64,000 bases of DNA. Source: Chryseobacterium sp. OSA05B. Lineage in GTDB: Bacteria; Bacteroidota; Bacteroidia; Flavobacteriales; Weeksellaceae. The position numbers were made by a program, and so were the translations under genes. The first letter of the stretch is position 1. Each line of letters starts with the position of its first letter. Of the stretch, positions 1 through 7,994 are shown in pieces. The stretch covers positions 806,001-870,000 of the forward strand of contig NZ_JAHXYH010000001.1 of assembly GCF_019970065.1 (NCBI RefSeq), given 5' to 3'. The notes beneath the pieces were generated by a model. That model searched no databases, was not told the origin of the DNA, and worked only from the letters and a program-made list of their open reading frames with translations.

Positions 1-1021
1 ACAGCGTATTCGTATACATTCCGTTCTGGAAATATCTCGACGTATTCTGAACATCCATATTGGAATGCCCAAAACCGTAATCGTAAATAAATCCTACATT
101 GGATTTGGCATTAATCCGATAATCAACACTTAAATTAGCCCCAATTCCATTTCCGAAATCCCTTCTTTCATCCGAACTTTTTAGCCCGTCTGCACCATCA
201 ATGGTATAGTTTTCATAGGACCGTTTTTGATAATCGTAATGCCTTAATTTCAGTGAAGATCTTAGTTTTTCATTTTGATAATTGACTGTTGCATTATTTG
301 AAAACCCGGTGTAAGTCTGTTGCTGAAGACTTGTTGTGAGACTTCCGCTCCAACCCAAGTTTTGATTTTTCTTTAAAACGATATTGATGAGCCCGCTATT
401 TCCCTGCGCTTCATATTTTGCCGGAGGAGTCGTGATTACCTCGATCTTTTCTATATTCTCGGATCTTAAACTTTTTAGATACGTTACCAGCTCACTTCCT
501 GAAAGATTTAGCATTCTGTCATTAATCATCACAGCGACTCCGCTTTTTCCAACGATTGAAATTCCTGCATTCTCATCCACTTTAAGCAATGGTGTCGTTG
601 ATAATGCTTCTGCTCCATCCATTCCCTGTGAAGCCACAGAATTGGATACATTAAAGATGAGACGGTCAGCCTTTCTTTCAATTAATTTTTTCCGGGCGGT
701 AAGTGTGACGCCTTCAATTTGTTTTTCCTGTTTTTTCTCAAGGAAAAAATCATGCTTGGTCTCTCCGTTTATGGTAATTTCTGCTGAAGATACTTCTGCT
801 CCGTCCTGGATCAGTTTGATATTATAATTTCCGTTATCCGGAAGTTTTAAAGAATAATTTCCTTTTTCATCTGAAATAGCCGTTTGTCTGGTCTGGCCTT
901 TTACTGCAACAATTTCTGTGTATGAAACTGAATTTCCTGTCTGTGTTATTTTTCCTGTGATGCGCTGCGAAAAAGCAAGAACCGGCAGAAGCAGCACCAC
1001 AGAAATTAATGTTTTCTTCAT
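1..1021 (-). CDS. Outer-membrane beta-barrel receptor (TonB-dependent type), 3' truncated by window edge
   Basis: The reading frame opens at an ATG at 1021 and runs off the left edge, so only about the first 340 residues are visible. It starts with a signal peptide (MKKTLISVVLLLPVLAFSQ). Next comes a carboxypeptidase-regulatory-like beta-sandwich (about residues 20-95), then a plug-like region with the typical text SGLINIVLKK, and then the start of a barrel. This is the order seen in Bacteroidota outer-membrane beta-barrel family 3 proteins, relatives of SusC. The substrate cannot be told. It is divergent from the GH92 gene, about 100 bp away, so the two could form a glycan uptake and degradation pair, but no SusD is visible. 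It resembles the protein at 7995-10727 in layout. Confidence 0.85.
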   Translation of the reverse strand, partial: MKKTLISVVLLLPVLAFSQRITGKITQTGNSVSYTEIVAVKGQTRQTAISDEKGNYSLKLPDNGNYNIKLIQDGAEVSSAEITINGETKHDFFLEKKQEKQIEGVTLTARKKLIERKADRLIFNVSNSVASQGMDGAEALSTTPLLKVDENAGISIVGKSGVAVMINDRMLNLSGSELVTYLKSLRSENIEKIEVITTPPAKYEAQGNSGLINIVLKKNQNLGWSGSLTTSLQQQTYTGFSNNATVNYQNEKLRSSLKLRHYDYQKRSYENYTIDGADGLKSSDERRDFGNGIGANLSVDYRINAKSNVGFIYDYGFGHSNMDVQNTSRYFQNGMYTNTL

Positions 1022-1123
1022 GTATTTTGTAGTAATAGTTTTTAATAAGACAATTCCTGACTTTCTTTTATTACATTCCGTTCTGCTGTTTTTTCAATAT
1101 ATTCGTGGACATAAATTGATGAT

Positions 1124-3946
1124 ATGAAAAACAGACTGGCCGTTTTCTCTTTATGCATTGCCCAGATCCTATATTCCCAGAATTATTCTCAGTATGTCAA
1201 CCCTTTTATAGGAACCGGAGGCCACGGTCACACCTTTCCGGGAGCTATTGTTCCGTTCGGAATGGTACAGCTTTCACCGGACACGAGGATAGACGGAAGC
1301 TGGGACGGATGCAGCGGATATCACTATTCGGATTCTGTGATTTACGGTTTTTCACATACGCATCTCAACGGAACCGGGGTTTCGGATTACGGAGATATCA
1401 TGCTGATGCCTACGATGGGTAATGCAAGCTTAAATTCTAAAGACTATTCATCCAAATTCTCGCATAAAAATGAAAAAGCTTCGGCCGGATTTTATTCTGT
1501 TAAACTGGACAAAAACAATATCGATGTCCGTCTGACCACCACCCAAAGAGTCGGCTATCACGAATATACTTTTAACAAGTCAGGAACAGCCAATATCATT
1601 CTTGACCTCAACCACAGGGACAAATTACTGGAAGGTGAGGTAAAAATCATTGATGATAAAACCATTGAAGTTTTCAGGAGAAGCGAAGCATGGGCTACCA
1701 ATCAACAGATCTACGCCAGGATTGAGTTTTCAAAACCCATGTTTGAAACAAACGCATATGAAGAACATGCCATAGTGCCAAAAGGTACTATACAAAAAAA
1801 CAACTTTTATTATGGAACTAAAGTAAAAATTGCTTTTTCCAATCAAGTTAAAAAAGGTGAGAAAATTCTTGTAAAAGTCGCTATTTCCCCGACAGGTTAT
1901 GAAGGAACGGAGAAAAACATGCTGGCAGAAGGAAAATCCAATGATTTTGAAGCGGTAAGAAAACAGGCCGAAACCGATTGGAACAAAGAACTTTCAAAAA
2001 TTGAAGTTAAATCTGATGATAAGGATAAACTTTCTGTCTTTTATACCGCGTTATACCATGTTTTCACCCAACCGAACATCAATATGGATGTGGACGGAAG
2101 ATACAGAGGCCGCGATAATAAGCTTTATACCACAAAAGGATTTGACTATTACTCCGTATTCTCGCTTTGGGATACTTTCAGAGCTGCTCATCCGCTGATG
2201 ACTCTGATCAACAGAAAAAGAACAGCAGATTTCATCAATACTTTTATTAAACAGTATGAACAGGGCGGAAAACTTCCGGTGTGGGAACTGGCTTCCAATG
2301 AAACGGAATGTATGATCGGCTACCACTCTGTTTCCGTAATAGCAGATGCGATGGCGAAAGGAATTAAAGGATTTGATTATGAAAAAGCATTCCAAGCCTC
2401 TAAAAACTCTGCCATGTTGGATATCTTCGGTTTAAATGCTTACAAACAGAACAATTACATCAGCATTGATGATGAACATGAAAGTGTTTCCAAAACGGTA
2501 GAATATGCCTACGATGACTGGTGTATCGCTCAAATGGCTAAAATTTTAGGCAAAAAAGAAGATTATCAGTATTTTATGAAGCGTTCCCAGAACTGGAAAA
2601 ACCTTTATAACCAGAACAGCGGCTTTATGCAGCCAAGAAAGAACGGAAACTGGTATGAACCTTTTGATGCAAGAGAAGTGAACAATAATTATACGGAAGG
2701 AAATTCATGGCAATATTCCTATTCTGTACAGCAGGATATTCCAGGCCTGATCGCAGCTCATGGTGGTAAAGAAAAATTTGAACAATTTATTGATGCTATT
2801 TTCGCAGCACCGGATAAAACAACGGGCAGAGAGCAGGCAGATATTACGGGTCTTATGGGACAATATGCCCAGGGAAATGAACCGAGCCATCACATCGCCT
2901 ATCTGTACAATTATGTAGGAAAGCCGGAAAAGACAGACGCCAAAATCAAATATATTCTTGATAACTTCTATAAAAATACACCGGACGGGCTCATTGGAAA
3001 TGAAGACTGCGGACAGATGAGTGCGTGGTACATTCTAAGCTCGATGGGAATTTATTCCGTGACTCCCGGACTTCCGGAGTGGCAGACAACGACGCCTTAT
3101 TTTGATGAGGCTAAAATCCATCTGGAAGACGGCACTACAAAAGTCATTACAAAAAACACCAGCAAATCTGAGCTTCAAAAATTAGGTTTTGAAAACATCC
3201 AACCGGCAAAAGATTTCAAATATACACAGCTGACTGCCTCACCGGTTATTGCATCAGACAGGATCTTTGATTTCTCCGCAAAAGTACAGATCACCCCGCT
3301 GAATACGGGTGATAAGGTCTATTATATGACCATGAATTCAGATGATGCCAATGTGAGAAAGACCTTCTCAGCATATAAAGGACCATTTACCATCAGTAAA
3401 ACGACTCAGGTGCATGCCTATTCAGAAAGAAATGGCGAAAAGAGTTCTGTGACGGTTGCTAATTTTAACAGAAGGCCAAATTATTGGGACATTACCATCC
3501 ATTCAAAAGCAAATCCGCAATATACCGCCAATGGAAAACTGGCGCTTATCGATGGGATTAAGGGTGATATAAACTGGAGAAAAGGTGAATGGCACGGCTA
3601 TCAGGGACAGGATTTTGAAGCGGTAATTGATTTAAAATCACCTCAGGAGATCACGAAATTATCCTCTACCTATCTTCAGGACAGCAGAGCGTGGATTTTA
3701 ATGCCTAAAAAAGTGGAATACTACGCATCGATGAACGGGAAAGATTTTATACTTCTAAAAAGCATTGACAACACCATTGACGCTAAGGATGAAAAAGTAC
3801 AGGTTCAGGATTTCGGAACAGAAATTCTTCCGACTGAAGCCCGCTACATCAAGGTAAAAGCCTATTACTATGGCAAACTTCCGGAATGGCATCAGGGCGC
3901 CGGTGGTGAGGCCTATATTTTTATTGACGAGATTTCTGTGAAATAA
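1124..3946 (+). CDS. GH92 family alpha-mannosidase with chitobiase-C-like and F5/8-type C-terminal domains
   Basis: Secreted glycoside hydrolase of 940 aa with a cleavable signal peptide (MKNRLAVFSLCIAQILYSQ). GH92 enzymes are calcium-dependent exo-alpha-mannosidases that trim N-glycans or yeast mannan. Family text is clear: YVNPFIGTGGHGHTFPGA near the N-terminus, THLNGTGVSDYGD near residue 80, GNEPSHHIAYLYN near 590 and GNEDCGQMSAWY near 625. After about residue 700 come a chitobiase/hexosaminidase-C-like module and then a discoidin-like (F5/8 C) carbohydrate-binding module with WRKGEWHGYQG. Family membership follows from these motifs; the linkage cleaved is not readable. It stands alone, 14 bp before the TIMP-like gene in the same direction, so the two may be co-transcribed. 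Confidence 0.93.
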   Translation: MKNRLAVFSLCIAQILYSQNYSQYVNPFIGTGGHGHTFPGAIVPFGMVQLSPDTRIDGSWDGCSGYHYSDSVIYGFSHTHLNGTGVSDYGDIMLMPTMGNASLNSKDYSSKFSHKNEKASAGFYSVKLDKNNIDVRLTTTQRVGYHEYTFNKSGTANIILDLNHRDKLLEGEVKIIDDKTIEVFRRSEAWATNQQIYARIEFSKPMFETNAYEEHAIVPKGTIQKNNFYYGTKVKIAFSNQVKKGEKILVKVAISPTGYEGTEKNMLAEGKSNDFEAVRKQAETDWNKELSKIEVKSDDKDKLSVFYTALYHVFTQPNINMDVDGRYRGRDNKLYTTKGFDYYSVFSLWDTFRAAHPLMTLINRKRTADFINTFIKQYEQGGKLPVWELASNETECMIGYHSVSVIADAMAKGIKGFDYEKAFQASKNSAMLDIFGLNAYKQNNYISIDDEHESVSKTVEYAYDDWCIAQMAKILGKKEDYQYFMKRSQNWKNLYNQNSGFMQPRKNGNWYEPFDAREVNNNYTEGNSWQYSYSVQQDIPGLIAAHGGKEKFEQFIDAIFAAPDKTTGREQADITGLMGQYAQGNEPSHHIAYLYNYVGKPEKTDAKIKYILDNFYKNTPDGLIGNEDCGQMSAWYILSSMGIYSVTPGLPEWQTTTPYFDEAKIHLEDGTTKVITKNTSKSELQKLGFENIQPAKDFKYTQLTASPVIASDRIFDFSAKVQITPLNTGDKVYYMTMNSDDANVRKTFSAYKGPFTISKTTQVHAYSERNGEKSSVTVANFNRRPNYWDITIHSKANPQYTANGKLALIDGIKGDINWRKGEWHGYQGQDFEAVIDLKSPQEITKLSSTYLQDSRAWILMPKKVEYYASMNGKDFILLKSIDNTIDAKDEKVQVQDFGTEILPTEARYIKVKAYYYGKLPEWHQGAGGEAYIFIDEISVK

Positions 3947-3960
3947 AAATCTTCTTATAA

Positions 3961-4734
3961 ATGAAAAAACTATTATTACTATTCTTCGTTCTCTCAAGTT
4001 TCATAAAAGTATCAGCCTGTAAATGTGTAAGAGATCCTTTACCGCAGGAGTATTTAAATGCTAATGTTGTAGGTGTTATCAAAATTATAAAAGTTTATGA
4101 TGAAAATATTGAACAAAGAACATATAAAGCAGATGTTGAGTTTGAAAAATTATACAAGGGAACAAAATTTAAAACATTAACTGTAAGAGGATTAATCGGG
4201 AATTCATCCTCTGGTGCCTGTGAAATAGATATACAGCCCAACGAAAGATATTTGATTTTATTAAGTCGGTCAGGTGGCAACGGCTACACTATTTCTTCCT
4301 GCACTCCAAAATCTAATTTAAGTGCTATGTCTTCAAAAGATGAGAATTCACAGCTCGAAACTTTAAAGAAAACTTTTTCTTATTTAGATCAAAATAGATA
4401 CAAATTTACAGGTCTTACATTTACCTTTTGTGAATATGAAACAAGCGATGATGGTCAAACAGATTTATCAAAAATCGTAGATTTTCAGCCGAAACACTCC
4501 TTTTCCATTTACAGAGTAAAGATCAATGAATCGTCTAAAATTGAAGAAATTGTCACAATTACTGGTTTTGGCAGTCAGGACAAGATAATTGAGGATGTTA
4601 TAAAAAGAAAAATGATTGTTGACAGACCAATGTTTTCAAATAGCTCAGATAGAAAAGAATTTCTCATCTTACTTTTTTATCACAAAGAAAATTCAAAAAC
4701 CCAATATAAAAATATCATTTCCAATTACTGGTAA
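3961..4734 (+). CDS. Secreted TIMP/NTR-like domain protein
   Basis: 257-aa exported protein of unknown function. The hydrophobic leader ends in VSA followed by Cys20-Lys-Cys22. Cys20, Cys22, Cys87 and Cys114 are spaced like the first two disulfide pairs of animal tissue inhibitors of metalloproteinases (C1-C70 and C3-C99). The local texts YLNANVVGVIKI and GYTISSCTPKSNL also follow the TIMP/netrin-like pattern. VSAC would serve as a lipobox as well, so it may be a lipoprotein. The C-terminal half (about 130-257) is unassigned. It lies 14 bp behind the GH92 gene and ends at a strong terminator. The NTR call rests on Cys spacing seen by eye; metalloproteinase inhibition is only a possibility. 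Confidence 0.68.
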   Translation: MKKLLLLFFVLSSFIKVSACKCVRDPLPQEYLNANVVGVIKIIKVYDENIEQRTYKADVEFEKLYKGTKFKTLTVRGLIGNSSSGACEIDIQPNERYLILLSRSGGNGYTISSCTPKSNLSAMSSKDENSQLETLKKTFSYLDQNRYKFTGLTFTFCEYETSDDGQTDLSKIVDFQPKHSFSIYRVKINESSKIEEIVTITGFGSQDKIIEDVIKRKMIVDRPMFSNSSDRKEFLILLFYHKENSKTQYKNIISNYW

Positions 4735-4740
4735 TAATAA

Positions 4741-4777
4741 AAACAAAGCCCTTCGAGTTTTTCGAAGGGCTTTGTTT
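4741..4777. terminator. Bidirectional intrinsic terminator
   Basis: Perfect 16-bp stem (4741-4756 with 4762-4777), a 5-nt loop, and A/T runs on both sides. It lies between the convergent TIMP-like and PhyH-type genes and should serve both. Confidence 0.9.
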
Positions 4778-4783
4778 TTATTA

Positions 4784-5506
4784 TTAATTCATCCTCTCAG
4801 ACCACTTGAGTTCTTCAGGCAGTTCCATATCAGAAAATTCTATATGGATTACCCTTCTCCTTCTTCCGTCTGTTGTTCTATTTGAACCGTGAAGTGTTAA
4901 AGGCTTCATAATCATAATCCCTCCTTTTTCCACGTTGCAGATTTCTTCAGTTTCCGTGTTCCAATCGATGGTTTCAGGTCTGTAGATTCCTTTGGCATGC
5001 GATCCCGGAACCACTTTTAATGCTCCGTTATTTTCGTCCGTATCATCCAGATGAATTCTAATGGTACAGATATTTTCCAGGATAGGCAGAGGTGGCTGTA
5101 CGGCAAACTGATTTTTCTTGGTCGTCCATGGTCCGAAACCCTGCATTTCCAGTTTTTTATCGACTGAAATCGTCAGATCCTGATGATAGGCGACATACCA
5201 GTTTGAAGTTTCAGGCTTATCAAAATAAATGCTTTTCACCGCAAAATATCTTTCTCCGAAAAGCTCTCTGACAATGGTTTTAACAGCCTCATTGAACACC
5301 AGATCTTTAACTTCCGGAACTTCTTTTAAAAACTGTCTTACCGCAAACAGATCATCAGACTTTCTGAAGTTCTCTTTTGAAGTGTCTGCGTTTTGAATGA
5401 CTTCGGCGATCTTTTCAATTTCCTCATCAGAAAAAACAGAATGAATGACCGTGAAGCCTTTTTCAAGAACATTTTCTTTATGACGCTGCAAAAACTCCTG
5501 TGTCAT
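4784..5506 (-). CDS. Phytanoyl-CoA dioxygenase (PhyH) family protein
   Basis: 240-aa non-haem Fe(II)/2-oxoglutarate-dependent dioxygenase. The iron triad is readable as His108-x-Asp110 in YHQDLT and His206 in TLHGSN, followed by an Arg-rich stretch (RRRR near 215) that would supply the 2OG-binding Arg. VVPGSHAKG is typical of PhyH proteins. The substrate is unknown; the family hydroxylates lipids, ectoine precursors, small acids and antibiotics. It starts 5 bp after the stop of the symporter gene (minus strand), so the two are almost certainly one operon and the imported compound may be related to its substrate (inference). Confidence 0.85.
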   Translation of the reverse strand: MTQEFLQRHKENVLEKGFTVIHSVFSDEEIEKIAEVIQNADTSKENFRKSDDLFAVRQFLKEVPEVKDLVFNEAVKTIVRELFGERYFAVKSIYFDKPETSNWYVAYHQDLTISVDKKLEMQGFGPWTTKKNQFAVQPPLPILENICTIRIHLDDTDENNGALKVVPGSHAKGIYRPETIDWNTETEEICNVEKGGIMIMKPLTLHGSNRTTDGRRRRVIHIEFSDMELPEELKWSERMN

Positions 5507-5511
5507 AGCTC

Positions 5512-6762
5512 TTAAACTTCCTGAGGCGTATTTTCAAGCTGCCCTTCCCATTTGGAAACCGCAGAAGTAGCCAGTGCATTTCCTAATACATTCGTCATAC
5601 TTCTTCCCATATCACAGAAATGGTCAATCGGCAGGATCAGTGCAATACCTTCCGGAGGAATTCCAAACATAGAACAGGTTGCCACAATGATTACCAGTGA
5701 AGCTCTCGGAACTCCTGCAATACCTTTTGAGGTAAGCATCAGTACAAGAAGCATCGTAATCTGCTGGCCTATTTCCATTTCAATACCGTAGATCTGGGCA
5801 ATAAAAATAGAAGCAAACGTCATATACATCATACTTCCGTCCAGGTTAAATGAATATCCTAAAGGCAGGATAAAAGAAACCACCCTGTTATTACAACCGA
5901 ATTTTTCAAGCTCTTCCACCAGTTTAGGGAAAACAGCTTCTGAACTTGTGGTAGAGAACGCGATCAGTAAGGGTGCTTTAATTCTTCTCAGCAATTCGAA
6001 AAGACGGTTTCCTAAGATCAGGTAACCTACCAAAAGAAGCACAAGCCAAAGAACGGCTAAAGCAAAGAAGAAGTCTCTCAGATAAACAGCATAGACTTTA
6101 AATATTTCAAACCCATTCATAGCTACTACTGCAGCAATAGATCCTAAAACTCCAAACGGAGCGAACCACATGATGTATCCCACCATTTTAAGTATAGCAT
6201 GGGCAATGATGTCAAATAATTTAACCACCGGCTTTGAATACTCCTCGCCTAAATTAGCAAGAGCTACTCCAAACATAATGGAAAAAACCACAATCTGAAG
6301 TACCTCATTGGTGGCAAAAGCTTCAAATAAACTTTTAGGGATCATGTGTTTTACAAAGTCTTCCAGAGAAAAACCTTTACTGCTTTTCAGAAGATCTTCT
6401 GCAGCAGCGGCATCCTGGATAGGCAGTTTGGTCACATGCCCGGGCTCCAGCCAATTGACAAGCATCAGTCCTATAAAGAGAGAAACCAGTGAAGCGGAGA
6501 TAAACCATAACATGGCTTTTGTTCCTACCCTTCCGATCATTTTGATATCACTCATTTTGGCGATTCCCACGACAAGCGTAGTAAAAACCAGCGGCGCGAT
6601 GATCATTTGTACCAGTCTGATAAAAACAGTTCCGAGCAGTTTGATATTTTTGGAAAAGGGTTCCGCACTTTCAGGATACTTAATGTGTACAACACCTCCA
6701 ATTCCTACTCCCAGGATAAGCGCAACGATAATGGCTATAAAAAGTTTATTTTGTCCTTTCAT
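5512..6762 (-). CDS. Dicarboxylate/amino acid:cation symporter (DAACS family)
   Basis: 416-aa inner-membrane secondary transporter, the usual length for GltP/DctA relatives. Family signatures are present: FSTTSSEAVFPKL (re-entrant hairpin 1), LPLGYSFNLDGSMMYMT (the NMDGT-type segment, here NLDGS), and a C-terminal block SKGIAGVPRAS, then LPIDHFCDMGRSMTNVLGN, which holds the substrate-binding Asp and Asn. Likely substrates are glutamate, aspartate or C4-dicarboxylates, with H+ or Na+ coupling. It is first in a two-gene minus-strand operon with the PhyH-type dioxygenase. It is divergent from the BON lipoprotein with a 222-bp shared upstream region. Confidence 0.93.
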   Translation of the reverse strand: MKGQNKLFIAIIVALILGVGIGGVVHIKYPESAEPFSKNIKLLGTVFIRLVQMIIAPLVFTTLVVGIAKMSDIKMIGRVGTKAMLWFISASLVSLFIGLMLVNWLEPGHVTKLPIQDAAAAEDLLKSSKGFSLEDFVKHMIPKSLFEAFATNEVLQIVVFSIMFGVALANLGEEYSKPVVKLFDIIAHAILKMVGYIMWFAPFGVLGSIAAVVAMNGFEIFKVYAVYLRDFFFALAVLWLVLLLVGYLILGNRLFELLRRIKAPLLIAFSTTSSEAVFPKLVEELEKFGCNNRVVSFILPLGYSFNLDGSMMYMTFASIFIAQIYGIEMEIGQQITMLLVLMLTSKGIAGVPRASLVIIVATCSMFGIPPEGIALILPIDHFCDMGRSMTNVLGNALATSAVSKWEGQLENTPQEV

Positions 6763-6924
6763 ATATATAGTTCAATTCCCACAAATATAATAGTTTTTCA
6801 ATTGGTACAAGATTTTGTATGAATCCGGGTTAAGTTTAGATTAAGATTATAATACATTAAAATTAAATCGCTGATTCCGAAAATATTGCAAAAAATTTAA
6901 GAAACATTTATTGAGTTTTTATTC

Positions 6925-6953
6925 TTTTGGTACAAATTTTATTATTACATTTG
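6925..6953 (+). promoter_or_regulatory. Bacteroidota-type promoter for the BON lipoprotein gene
   Basis: TTTTG at 6925-6929 (-33 box) is followed after 16 bp by TACATTTG at 6946-6953, matching the -7 consensus TAnnTTTG. It lies about 30 bp before the start codon. Confidence 0.7.
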
Positions 6954-6984
6954 ATTGTATTAACAACATTAATAAATATACAAT

Positions 6985-7473
6985 ATGAAAAAAACTATCG
7001 CAATGGCTGCCTTAGCTGTAGCTGTATCTTTCGGAGCGGTTTCTTGTAAAAAGAAGATTTCTGATGCCGATCTTCAGACTCAGGCTACAACTGTCGTAAC
7101 TTCTAATCCCAATGCTTCCGTAGAAGTAAAAGAAGGAGTGGCTCACTTAAGCGGAACTTTCGCTGACCAGCAGTCTAAGGATGCTATGATCACTAAATTA
7201 AAAGCTATCAACGGAGTAAAAGAAGTAATGGATATGTCTACTGTAGCAGCACCAGTTGCTGTAGCACCGGTAGAAACAGCTTCTGCTGTAGATCCTGCAG
7301 TTCAGAAAAAAGTTCAGGATGCGGTTAAAGATTTCCCTTCTGTAAAAGTTGAGGTTGTGAACGGACAGCTTACGCTTACAGGAAACGTTTCTGGTCTTCA
7401 GGCTAGAAAAATCAAAGAATCTGTAGATGCTTTGAAAATCGGAAAGTATAACAATAACCTAGTGGTAAAATAA
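6985..7473 (+). CDS. BON domain lipoprotein
   Basis: 162-aa lipoprotein. The signal peptide ends in FGAVSC with Cys21 as the lipid-anchored residue. Two BON-like repeats follow: about residues 28-80 (VVTSNPNASVEVKEGVAHLSG) and 107-160 (VKDFPSVKVEVVNGQLTLTGNV), joined by an Ala/Val/Pro-rich linker. BON domains occur in OsmY and related envelope-stress proteins and are thought to bind phospholipid or outer-membrane surfaces. The next gene starts 7 bp downstream, so they are one operon. A good promoter precedes it. Confidence 0.85.
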   Translation: MKKTIAMAALAVAVSFGAVSCKKKISDADLQTQATTVVTSNPNASVEVKEGVAHLSGTFADQQSKDAMITKLKAINGVKEVMDMSTVAAPVAVAPVETASAVDPAVQKKVQDAVKDFPSVKVEVVNGQLTLTGNVSGLQARKIKESVDALKIGKYNNNLVVK

Positions 7474-7480
7474 TTTTAAG

Positions 7481-7900
7481 ATGAGTACATTACAAGATAA
7501 ATATTCAAGTGTAGTTTCAGCAGCTCAGTCTGCAGGAATTTCTAATCTTCAGGTTCAGGAGCAGGATGGTATCCTTTATGTTTCAGGAAGCGCTTCCAAC
7601 ACCGCTGCAAAAGACGCAGTATGGAATGCTTTGGGAACTATCGACTCTACGTATTCAGCATCAGACATCAATATTGACGTACAGGTTGCAGGATTAACTT
7701 CAGGTGCTGCTTTAACGGTAGCTACAGAAGATTCTAACCTTAACATCAGACAGGAGCCTTCTACGGAAGCTGCTGTAGTAGGAAAAGCTGCTAAAGGTTC
7801 TTCTGTAACTTTAATTGAGCAGACTTCTGATGACTGGTGGAAAGTAAAGACTGACGACGGTCAGGAAGGCTATGCTTATTCAAGATATTTAAGAGCATAA
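7481..7900 (+). CDS. BON-like plus bacterial SH3 domain protein
   Basis: 139-aa protein with no obvious signal peptide. The N-terminal 70 residues (ISNLQVQEQDGILYVSGSAS) resemble the BON-like half of OsmY/YgaU-type proteins. Residues 77-139 form an SH3-type domain (SNLNIRQEPSTEAAVVGKA, then DDWWKVKTDDGQEGYAYSRYL). Such SH3b modules usually bind peptidoglycan. Its lack of an export signal, next to an exported BON lipoprotein, is odd; it may be cytoplasmic or leave by another route. It is co-transcribed with the lipoprotein and ends before an intrinsic terminator. Confidence 0.82.
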   Translation: MSTLQDKYSSVVSAAQSAGISNLQVQEQDGILYVSGSASNTAAKDAVWNALGTIDSTYSASDINIDVQVAGLTSGAALTVATEDSNLNIRQEPSTEAAVVGKAAKGSSVTLIEQTSDDWWKVKTDDGQEGYAYSRYLRA

Positions 7901-7938
7901 TTTTTCGGAAATTAATTTTTTGAAAAAAATCAATACAG

Positions 7939-7964
7939 ACATCCCCAATCGGGGATGTTTTTTT
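7939..7964 (+). terminator. Intrinsic terminator after the BON/SH3 operon
   Basis: Stem ACATCCCC/GGGGATGT with a 4-nt loop (7939-7958), followed by a run of seven T. Confidence 0.85.
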
Positions 7965-7994
7965 ATATTTTTACGCCTTCAAAGAAAGCACTGA

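Noticed and set aside
384..827. 147-aa open frame on the plus strand
   Set aside because: It is antisense to the outer-membrane receptor, whose frame is clearly coding with a signal peptide and plug text.
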